Origin: Chionoecetes opilio
Lineage: Eukaryota; Arthropoda; Malacostraca; Decapoda; Majidae
DNA: 64,000 nt
Assembly (NCBI GenBank): GCA_016584305.1
Contig: JACEEZ010025357.1
Coordinates: 279,501-343,500 of the forward strand
Direction of reading: 5' to 3'
This document shows, one piece after another, positions 56,067 to 64,000 of the stretch (the first letter of the stretch is position 1; the number at the start of each line of letters is the position of its first letter). A program made the position numbers and the translations under genes. The notes under the pieces are model-generated. The model had not been told where the DNA came from, did not search any database, and saw only the letters and a program-made list of their open reading frames with translations.

Positions 56067-57091
56067 ATGGCATCTACCAAGGAACTAAGCAAAGAAACCA
56101 TTGCTCAGATCATTGGTTTAAAGGATGCAGGCCACCAAACGAAAGAAATAAGTGAGTTGTTGTGTGTGGCTAAGTCAACAGTGAGGAAGTACTTGGCGCG
56201 TTTCAGAGAGGAAAACAGCGGTGAAACGCCATCACAGAAACTTGGCCTGGTCGTCCAGGAAGATTTCTCAAAGGTCTATGAACGTTCTAAAACGTTCATT
56301 GGAGAGTACCCCTCGCGTTACGCAAGGGTATTGAAGGAAACAACCCTGAATTTGTTTGGTGCAGTGTCTGTGCGTACCGTATCTCACGCGAGTGCACGAG
56401 TTGGGTTATACTAGCCACAAGCCACTGAAGAAGCCACTTCTTACAGGCGCGCGAGAGAGCTCGTAGGTCACCTTCACCAAGAAATATCATGCTTGGACTG
56501 ATGATGACTGGTTGTCAGTGTTGTGGGTCTGATGAGGCAACATTTACTGTGACATGTAACCGAGGAGCTCGAGTGTACCGCGCCCAGGCAGTGACCCCCT
56601 CGACTTACGGTATGTGGAGAGCACCGTAAAACACCCAGATTCACTTATGGTATGGGGTTGTTTCTCTGGCAGAGGTTTAGGCAAGCTTGTTGTGCTTCCT
56701 GAAAACCTTAAAGTGAATCAAGCTGTTTACCTGGAGCTGCTTTGTGAACATTTGTCAGATTCTTTCAAGCTCACACGTGCCAGTGTGTTTCAACAGGATG
56801 TGCTCCTGCTCACACTGCCAAATCTGTCACTCAGTGGCTTGATGACTGTATGGTACCCTTCCTAAAGGATTGGCCAGTTAACAGCCCGGACCTCAACCCA
56901 ATGAGAACCTCTGGCACATGGTCAAGAAGGATCTGCAGGGGAAAGACGTCAGCTCCATACCCAAGCTCGAGAAGGCCATCCGTGAGTCCTGGGCAAACAT
57001 CTCACCTGAACACCTAAGAAACCTAGCTCCTTCACTACCCCGACATCTCCAAGTCGTGAAGAAGAGAAAAGGCCACCCAATCAAGTATTAA
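56067..57091 (+). pseudogene. Tc1 transposase, full length but frameshifted
   Basis: It starts MASTKELSKETIAQIIGL, with a helix-turn-helix (EISELLCVAKSTVRKYLARF, about residues 25-50) for binding the inverted ends. After frame breaks at about 56400 come AWTDDDW and SDEATFTV near 56490-56550 (first catalytic Asp). Then follow MVWGCFSGRGLGKLVVL, VFQQD with a frameshift, a DLNPMRT-type region from a lost base near 56900, and the end HPIKY. The reading before the breaks and the usual family length of about 340 residues fit one gene. It is inactive as written. Confidence 0.82.
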
Positions 57092-58099
57092 AAGGTAATT
57101 ATAATGCATTATTTTCTATAAATTTCCTTATGTATTGTTTATTGTGCGGGGGCGGGAGCAGTGCGCTGCATACTTTTGACGAGTACTGTATGTATATTGG
57201 GCAAATTTGTAGATCAAAGTGATTATGGAGCATCTCTCAGCAACACCAAGATCATTGATTTAGTTTTTGCCGATGGTGCAGTAATCTTTGCTGAGTCGCT
57301 TGAGGTCCTGGTGATGGCTCTCGAGGCACTGCACGAGGAGGCAAAGCCTTTGAGACTTGAGGTCTCCTGACTCAAGACCAAGGTCCAGGTGTTTGGAGGC
57401 TTACTAGATGAAACAGTACAGTCTGTTCATGTGTGCGGCTAGGACATTGAGATCTTGGAAAGTTTTACATACCTTGGTAGTGCAGTCCATAATGATGGCG
57501 GGTCATGTCAAGAAGTCTTACGGTGGATTGGCATAGCCCACGGTGTTATGGACTCGCTCAGCAGGAGTATTGGCGTTGTCGGTACCTGTGCAGGAGGACA
57601 AAGATCCGGATCTTCTAGTCGCTTGTGATCCCTGTCCTACTCTATAGTTGTGAGATATGGACACTAAATAGCGACTTGAAGAGGCGAATCGATGCCTTTA
57701 ATAATTAATATAAATAAGTGTCTTTGAGAATCATGGGGTATCGCTGGGATGATTACGTGTCAAATTCAGCGATTGCACGTGAGACAGAATTGAGACCTAT
57801 TACCTGCCATAGTCCTTCAACGCCAACGTTGGCTATATGGGCATGTGGCACGCTACTACTCAAAACCGATCCTTCCCATGATGTTTTATATAAGAGACAA
57901 TCCGGCGTGGAGGAGGCCAAGGGGGCGCCCATAAAGCTCGTGGCTGGGGCAAGTTGATGTTCCTGTCGAGAGTTTGCTTGGTGTGGGAAGGGAGCCTTCA
58001 TGGGGACTCGCGCGCGGTGACCCCCGGGAGTGGCGTTGTAGGGTGGGCGAGGCGACGCGCCCCTCGGCGTATGCCCCCAATGATTGATTGATTGATGGA

Positions 58100-58480
58100 A
58101 ATTGGAAAAAGCAAAAAAGAGATATGAATGGCAATATAAATGGGAAATTAAGTAATTACAAAGGTTCATGTAGAAAAAGGACTTAGGAGTGATAATGCAA
58201 AATAACCTACAACCAGAAAATATATAGAAAAAAAATATTTGAAATACGTACAGGATGTTGAAGAATATTAGAGTAGCATTTCATTACATGGAAAAAAATA
58301 CGACGAGAAAAGATAATTACTACAATGATCCGACCAAAAATGGAATATGCAGCTATTGTTGTGGTTCCCATATAAAAATAAGCATGTGAAAAAGTTGAAG
58401 AAGATACAGAGAATGGCAACAAAGATGGTACCAGATCTGGAAGAACTTACTTGTGAAGAAAGATTGAGATTTTTTTGCTC
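58100..58480 (+). pseudogene. CR1-like LINE family 4, reverse transcriptase C-terminal fragment
   Basis: Shifted frames read KDLGVIMQNNLQPE, LKNIRVAFHYMEK, TMIRPKMEYAAIVV and IQRMATKMVPDLEEL. The same blocks in the same order appear in family 2, but the sequence differs throughout, so this is a separate family. It has no tail. Confidence 0.65.
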
Positions 58481-58501
58481 TATTTTGCGTGCCTGAAGAT
58501 G

Positions 58502-58685
58502 ATGGTAACAAGCAAGAAAATAGAGCAAAATATACAAGTGGGAAGGTTTCCCTGTGAAGTGTGCGGTAGTGGAGTAGGACTAAACTCTATTCGATCCAAG
58601 GAATGTGACAAGTGGTGCCATAAAATATGTTCGGGAGTACGAAAACATAAATGGGGTGGTAGATTTCTGCTGCTGTGTGTATAAG
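58502..58685 (+). pseudogene. PHD-like zinc-finger fragment of a retroelement
   Basis: The frame 58475-58684 contains FPCEVCGSGVGLNSIRSKEC and DKWCHKICSGVRKHK. The Cys and His spacing (C-x2-C, then C, then C-H-x2-C) resembles the N-terminal zinc finger of some invertebrate LINEs, in which text like CGxGVGxNSI is typical by memory. The final Cys pair is lost at a frameshift. It stands alone without the rest of an ORF. A 13-base inverted repeat (TTTGCTCTATTTT, near 58473-58485, and its inverse near 58519-58531) lies at its 5' side. Confidence 0.55.
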
Positions 58686-58719
58686 AAGAATCAACAGAGG
58701 GGGCCCCGCCTTTTTTGTC

Positions 58720-58995
58720 CCGAGTTCGAATCCTGCCGGGGACAACTCTTCAAGAGCCTGGTAGGGGAGCAGAAGGTCCCGAGTTCAAGTCCCACCGAGG
58801 AGCAACTGTCAAATCCATCGTCGAGTGGCTGAAGAAACCCGCATGAAGCAATTACCTGTTCCCCGATTGCGAGTGCGACGGAGAAACTCCAAGGACTTCA
58901 TGAGCTGACTGAAGATCCGAGCATCACAGAAAATGGGATCTTCATCTAAGACCACAGGTGTCACTATAAAACTCCAGCCTGCGCTACTAATAGTA
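58720..58995 (+). mobile_element. SINE-A relative with two B-box-like blocks
   Basis: B-box-like GAGTTCGAATCC (58722-58733) and GAGTTCAAGTCC (58781-58792) lie about 58 bases apart. The body that follows (GAGTGGCTGAAGAAACCCGC, CGATTGCGAGTGCGA) resembles the SINE-A body at 8720-8780. It reads as a dimeric or rearranged tRNA-like head on a SINE-A type body. Confidence 0.6.
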
Positions 58996-59221
58996 GGTGA
59001 GAATGTATAGAGTAAAAATCCAGTGTGATTTACCACACTGTAAAATCTGCCGTTGTGTTTTCCTGATTGTTTGAACCATGAACAACTGATTTAGAAGGGT
59101 GGCAGAAAAAAATAGCATTAGGGGGGGGGTGGGGGGCCCGCGTCCCAGGTAGAGGCCCGATAATTCTAACGCGCCACATACTTAAGTATCGTAGCAACCA
59201 GAAGACTCACACACATAATTA
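58996..59221. other. Unassigned spacer with a G run
   Basis: A G run lies at 59120-59136. I see nothing else. Confidence 0.4.
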
Positions 59222-60225
59222 AATTATCATTTTATATGTTTGAAAGCATGAGGATCTGATTATACCACTGTATTTCCAATCTGAATTGTATTATAAGCAG
59301 TAGAGCTATTTTCCTATAGAAAAGTTTTACAGGAACTACCACGTGTAGGCCTCGCGGCCTCTTGTAGCTTCCTTATTTTCTTATGTTCTTAAAAGTCTCC
59401 CCAGAATTATGATCATTATATTTTAAAAGCCAGTTACGGCCATGTTTATATAGATTTGTGTAAAAATAACTAGAAACAAATGTAAAGTAGCATTTGATCA
59501 GCTATCAAATGACACCTGAATGATAACTCTTAAGTTTATTTATAGCAGAGTAAGAATAAATTAAGCACGAGTCATTTCTGACTACCAGGGGATGAGGTGT
59601 CGTGCACTGATGGGAACAATGCTCGACTGTAGGTTGCATTAAATATTGAGTTAGTTACCGTAGAAAACACTATAGTTACCACGGTGCACTAATGTCACCA
59701 GGCGCCAAATATTACGAATTATAGCATCACTACTGATTTTTATGTCCCACTGGAGATGATACACAGTAGTTTATATCATGACTGTATAATCTACCCTGTT
59801 TCAGTGTTGTTTTATGCTTTGTATCTGCAAGTATATACGGTTTCAAATTTCACTACTCGTTTTTATTTTCGGGCGACGACGACGGCGGGAGGACACTCAG
59901 AACATAAACACTAACTTGTGACCTTAGTGTTGGTCGCCACTTGGTTGATATTTTTGTAATTTGTTCATTTATAGCCATAATATGACACGGATTGAAGACA
60001 CAAAATGACACAGACTCTCCAGATAGCCCCTTCTAACTTTCCTGAAATCATGGATGTAGAAATGTAAGTATTAATACCACCAGGACATCTGTAAATAGAA
60101 AAAAAAGTTGTCCTGGCAACTTTAGTGTTATCAACGGTAGGTATTATTTTTTATTCTTCGAACTCAAAACTTAGGCTATATTGACTATTGTTACACATAC
60201 ATACTGTACTTATGTACATTAATGC
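59222..60225 (+). repeat. Left arm of a palindrome, interrupted by MITE-C
   Basis: 59230-59657 and 60138-60210 match the reverse complement of 60265-60700. Examples are AAGCACGAGTCATTTCTGAC (59562) against its inverse near 60427-60446, and TAGGCTATATTGACTATTGT (60172) against its inverse near 60297-60316. The 480-base MITE-C between the two parts is missing in the right arm. Confidence 0.85.
59658..60137. mobile_element. MITE-C, complete (480 bp)
   Basis: Ends are TA|CCGTAGAAAACACTATAGTT and AACTTTAGTGTTATCAACGG|TA, an imperfect inverted pair. The right palindrome arm gives the empty site, with a single TA. The interior, inverted, matches 26320-26502 in the hAT element. Non-coding. Confidence 0.85.
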
Positions 60226-60264
60226 ACACATAAATTATTCAAGCATATTTACATATATATTGTA

Positions 60265-60692
60265 TGTGTATGTATATGTATGTGTTATGTATGTGTAACA
60301 ATAGTCAATATAGCCTAAGTTTAGAGTCTGAAGAATAAAACATAATACCTAACTAACTCAATATTTAATGCAACCTACAGTCGAGCATTGTTCCCATCAG
60401 TGCGCGACACCTCATCCCCTGGTAGTCAGAAATGACTCGTGCTTAATTTACTCTTACTCTGCTATAATAAACTTAAGAGTTATCATTCAGGGTCATTTGA
60501 TAGCTGATCAAATGCTACTTTACATTTGTTTATAGTTATTTTTACACAAATCTATATAAACATGGCCGTAACTGGCTTTTAAAATATAATTATCATACTT
60601 CTGGGGAGACTTTTCTATAGGAAAATAGCTCTACCGCTTATAATACAATTCAATGGAATACAGTGGTTAATCAATCCTCATGCTTCAAACAT
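60265..60692 (-). repeat. Right arm of the palindrome
   Basis: It is the inverse of the left arm without MITE-C. The junction ATACCTAACTAACTCAATATT (60344-60364) is the empty site. The centre (about 60226-60264) is AT-rich. A LINE fragment begins directly after the arm. Confidence 0.85.
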
Positions 60693-61045
60693 ATAATAGA
60701 GAGGTGCAGACTGAACTCCCAGTCTTTAGAAAAGAGAGAAAGGGGATATTTTATAGCGTGTATAGAGCATAATGGTTTGGAAAAATTGATAGAGAAGATC
60801 TTTTTGTGGGGAACGATAGACGTACAAGAGGTCTGAGAAGAAATTGAAAAGGACACATGCAAGAGGGACATAAAAAATACAGCTTCCCGTATAGAAGCAT
60901 AGAAGCCTGGAATAACTTGATGCAAATGAGTAATGCAAGAAGTATTCAGGACTTCAAAGCAAGCTGATAATAGTAGATTTTGGAGACGGAAACAATACGA
61001 GCATAGCTCTTTTTTCCGGTATGTTTACAAACTAGGTAATACATA
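60693..61045 (+). mobile_element. CR1-like LINE family 2, copy F (3' end)
   Basis: It begins at the ERREAG/ERGYFIACIEH-like block and runs through SSPYRSIEAW-like text to the tail ACTAGGTAATACATACACACAC. Strongly indel-rich. The 5' side joins the palindrome arm and not a CA repeat. Confidence 0.8.
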
Positions 61046-61059
61046 CACACACACACACC

Positions 61060-61412
61060 ACGAGAAAGAGGAGACTTAATTAATAATTTTAACCTTTGAT
61101 AACTAAGATGGAAGAAACAGACAATGAGAGACTACTGACTCCGGACAAAGAGAAGGTTCGTACACAGAGGACATTACAAAACAACTAGGAACGGGAGATG
61201 CCTGAAAACAACATAAAGAAGTACAGCTTCCCTCATAGAAATGTAGAAGTTTGAATGGGAGCTAAATGAGGGAGGTGATATCAGCACATAATGTGGCACC
61301 ATTGAAAGAAAGCTGATAAATTGTAGATACGGAACCGGGACCCTACACAGAGTGTAGCTCAGAGCCCCTGTAAAACACAATTAGGTAAATACAACTAGGT
61401 AATCACACACAA
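61060..61412 (+). mobile_element. CR1-like LINE family 3, 3' end
   Basis: Readings include RGDLINNFN, YSFPHRNVEV, LNEGGDISA-like text and the tail GTAAAACACAATTAGGTAAATACAACTAGG. It is the longest family 3 copy here. The end shows two AACTAGGTAA-type units. Confidence 0.7.
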
Positions 61413-61563
61413 CCCATGCGTAACATGCTGTTTCCCTCATTGGGAAAGCACACCTACAGACATCCACCCTGTATACTTTTTCTTGTCTTTGGACGCACAG
61501 ATATGAATGCTCTCTGGTTTTTTAATTGTGGTGTTTTTAGCAGATTAGGCACAAAAAAACATA

Positions 61564-62314
61564 CAGGTTGCCCATCACTAATCGGCAACCACGGTACCTA
61601 GGCCTGCCGATTTTCGAAATTTCCGGATTATTGATGTTTTTGTCCCCTGACTCTATATATGCTGTTATATATCAACACTTTTAGCTTCACTTACAAGAAG
61701 ATTAAACCAGGTTAATCAGCACTTGATCCAATCAGACTTTTTCACACCATTATGTCTTGACTGCCTTAAAAACATGTTTTTTTTTATTCACGTCAGTAAG
61801 ACTTTAGCACTTCTGTCTGGGGGGGGGGGGGGGGGGGGGGGTTTTTTGTTGTGGGGGGTTTTGGGGGAAGGGGGGGGGGGGGGTGGGTTTTTGAGAAGGG
61901 TTTTTTGTGGGGGGGTTTTTTTTTTTTTTTTCTGTTTTTTTATATCATATACTGTTGAAAACCATGCCTACTTTCATAAACACTTCGCACAGACACACCA
62001 CTATCAAGTTTTTTTAACAGTTCAACTTTTCTCTGCGATCGACAACGGCGTTTTGCGTCTTTTATTCGCCGAATCCATGATGGGGCTATACAGCAGCAGA
62101 TTTTAACAATTACAGCAAATAAATAAAGAATAATGCCTTTTGCTGTAGGATGTGGCATATAGCTGATTCTGGGTACAGTGCCATCAAAACTAAAACGGCG
62201 CCTCCCGAAAACAGGGGCGCGCCAACCCGGGAAATTTGAAACTGCGCTCCGATTCATGCCGGAAAAACTGATGGACCGGAATTTGAACTGTCGGATAGTG
62301 AATATTCAAACCTG
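61564..62314. mobile_element. MITE-B, long copy (751 bp) with a G/T homopolymer block
   Basis: Ends are TA|CAGGTTGCCCATCACTAATC and AGTGAATATTCAAACCTG|TA. The outer parts follow the 350-base copy at 24882. An additional 400 bases in the middle include runs of G and T at 61820-61932. The frame through these runs is not a gene. Confidence 0.75.
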
Positions 62315-62680
62315 TAGTTGTTCTCTTCTTTGTCTGGGACATGTGAAGGATAGGTTCTGACAGTCTACTGATACTATAAATAGCCGTCAGCTAGGCGAGC
62401 ACTGGTGTGGAGCGAGGAAAGGGAGCGGAAGTTCCGGTCACGAGTCGTCCTATGTCACAACCAATCAAGCGCTTCCGCCACGTCATATTTTTGCCCCAAA
62501 AACTCATATATCTCATCTGGTGCATTTTTTAAACCAAATGAATATGAGTACAGTGATATAAGTAAGCTTATAATGCATCCAAGCTTCATATACTCCACGT
62601 TTATGGTGAGTAACGTGTCCAATTAGATGCACTTATCCCATTTATGCAGTCTTTGCTGAACTTATTTGGAAACTCATATT
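62315..62680. other. Unassigned stretch
   Basis: I found neither repeat nor coding block. Confidence 0.4.
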
Positions 62681-63466
62681 ACCGTATTTTTACCGGCTTA
62701 TAAACACACTTTTTTCCTCTAAAAATACCCTGAAAAATCTCAGCAGCAGCTTCCAAACTAATATTTGTAGGAGGCTAGCTTAAGTAGCTATTCAATTCAC
62801 CTCTTATATTATGTAACCTCAGCACTTATCTGTTACCATATTTCAAATACCTAGGCATTAAAATCAACTAACTAATCTGTCTTCACGCTGTTGATGTTTT
62901 ACTGCGGTAACTGGCGGGAGCCATTCCGCCTTGGAGATTGGCGCAACAGCCATTCCGTGTATAAGGAAAACTTTGTTTGTTACATAGATGAAAGTTTGTA
63001 TACCTATGTACATGCAGCCATCACATACTACACCTACAGGAAAAATTTCAAACATATTGGTGCGGCTAGGAGCAGGCACGTAGTGAGGCACGGGAGGATG
63101 TGAAGGTGTCTTTCCACTCCGGACGACAAAACCAGACTCAGCTGATCAGCACGCCGGCAGACACTCAGCTTAACACCCGCTCGCGGTCGGTTTGTTTTCA
63201 CTCCCCGCCGTCGCGACCTGCGTGTGCAGTTCATCCAGCCCAACATAAACGATTACTTATACGATCCCTAGCAGCAAGGAAATTACAATGGCTGATAATA
63301 AGCAGTGCTGAATAAAGATAATGAAATAGTGAGTGTGTTCTTGGTGAAATGACTGGTATATTGGCAACTAGTTTTGTGGGTCTGTTTTTTTTCTTTTTTT
63401 CTAGAATTTTTTCTCCAAAAGCAACGTGCATCTTCCAAGATGCAGCGCTTATACCGTAAATACAGT
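62681..63466. mobile_element. MITE-E candidate (ACCGTATTTTTACCGG end)
   Basis: The left end ACCGTATTTTTACCGGCTTAT resembles the inverted right end ACTGTATTTACGGTATAAGC (near 63444-63466). A related left end is at 7941. The interior has no coding block. The inverted match is short and imperfect, so the boundaries are tentative. Confidence 0.45.
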
Positions 63467-63661
63467 ATTTAATCTTCTAATGCAAATTATTCAGCATTTT
63501 AATTCAGAAGACAACTGTGAAAAGCAGTACATATAAAAACTGTGTGTTGCACCTAGTCGTTCCGACTTATGACTGAGTTAGGTTCTTGACAACCGTCGTA
63601 ACTTGATTTTGGGACGTAAATTGGACATTCGATTATACGAGTTTTCGTGAATTTTTTACTT
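63467..63661. other. Spacer, no feature seen
   Basis: AT-rich. ATTATACGAGTTTTCGTG near 63631 resembles subterminal text of MITE-A, but no terminus is present. Confidence 0.35.
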
Positions 63662-64000
63662 ACCGTATTTGCCGCGCATAGACTCACTTTTTTCACCAAG
63701 AAATGTAATGCAAATTCACCCTGCGTCTAATGCGGCCATAATTACTATGAGAGTCGGGCAGGAATGCAGAATGGCCGGTGGTGTATTAACTAATGGGTCC
63801 GTAGTGATCTGTGTTGAGCAGTAACACTGCACAATTTGTAATATGCGTTTACTAATAATATCAACAGTAATGCATAATCCCAAGAAAACGTTTGGGTTTT
63901 TAAGGAAAACAAGAGGTGGGGGGGCAACAATGTCGCAGTTTCTTTTCTGCTGCCAAATGGCCATCGATTAAACACACACCCCCCTCCCTCAGTCCCGCTG
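63662..64000 (+). mobile_element. Second copy of the fold-back element's left end
   Basis: ACCGTATTTGCCGCGCATAG and the following TTCACCCTGCGTCTAATGCGG, GAATGGCCGGTGGTGTATT and AGTGATCTGTGTTGAGCAGTA stretches match 26931-27150. The copy runs off the window. Confidence 0.7.

Larger units (their letters stand above)
54651..57188. mobile_element. Tc1-like DNA transposon with inverted transposase arms
   Basis: The ends CAGTACTCGTCAAAAGTATG and its inverse at 57169-57188 are flanked by TA. The similarity continues inward: about 590 bases at each end form an inverted repeat that includes the 3' half of the transposase gene. A full-length transposase reading runs rightwards from 56067, and a second 3' half runs leftwards on the minus strand. 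MITE-A is nested in the left arm (54754-55520). Confidence 0.85.
54408..58096 (+). mobile_element. RTE-like LINE, copy 2, split by a Tc1 element
   Basis: The LINE occupies 54408-54650 and 57189-58096. Its left piece carries KGLTQSVHRESLWDLLRLRGI-like text with a TCAG duplication relative to copy 1, and NTGVKQGCVPAPLLFNTCM. The right piece has LVFADGAVIFAESLE, where the motif FADD reads FADG, and then SLRIMGYRWDDYVSN. It ends with the TGAT tail near 58096. The 5' end is truncated at motif A of the polymerase. Confidence 0.82.

Noticed and set aside
61723..62106. Gly-rich frame that might look like a glycine-rich cuticle or antimicrobial protein
   Set aside because: It is the G/T homopolymer block inside MITE-B, without a signal peptide or real codon structure.
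62864..63103. Possible last ACTR8 exon after 62890
   Set aside because: None of the frames has the expected WKGG or C-terminal RERAAF-like blocks.

Overview
The window is nuclear DNA of a eukaryote, most likely a decapod crustacean and perhaps a crab. This rests on gene style, on the tRNA-derived SINE bodies, and on the recurrent retrotransposon tail motif AACTAGGTAAATAC followed by CA repeats; it is an inference and not a species call. There is no bacterial-type gene organisation. One host gene is recognisable. Three exons on the + strand (9914-10136, about 22218-22431, 44019-44144) encode parts of an ACTR8/ARP8 homologue, the nuclear actin-related subunit of the INO80 chromatin remodeller. 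Exons 2 and 3 join in phase across a 21.6 kb intron. Two exons carry an apparent one-base frameshift.

Nearly everything else is transposable elements, many nested. 1-9150: remnants of a TA-inserting MITE (TIR CAGGGAGGTCCCG), a decayed CR1-like element (1651-5090), a large inverted repeat (121-1140 against 5910-7190), SINEs, and a TIR element (7694-9148). 9150-22217: ACTR8 exon 1, CR1-like copies seated in CA repeats, one split by a CACTG-terminated Chapaev-like DNA transposon (12773-15537), an RTE-like LINE, and two Gypsy fragments on the minus strand. 22218-37343: ACTR8 exon 2, then a hAT element (22706-37343) swollen to 14.6 kb by two MITEs, a fold-back element, and a noisy 4.7 kb direct duplication. 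37344-46300: two more CR1-like copies, one holding a MITE, a G/A homopolymer block, a minisatellite, ACTR8 exon 3, a LINE RNase H and a long CT repeat. 46300-54400: the most complete CR1-like copy, split by a SINE and by a 2.4 kb TIR element (48686-51069) that I cannot place in a named superfamily. 54400-64000: an RTE-like copy split by a Tc1 element with inverted transposase arms, a palindrome holding a MITE, LINE 3' ends and further MITEs.

Because the same LINE is present in several copies, uninterrupted copies supply the empty site for several insertions, so element ends and target duplications can be read directly. No coding unit looks intact. Some regions (about 4.8-7.9 kb, 30.3-34.9 kb, 42.2 kb, 61.8 kb) show dense small indels and homopolymers that look like unpolished long-read sequence, so some frameshifts may be technical.
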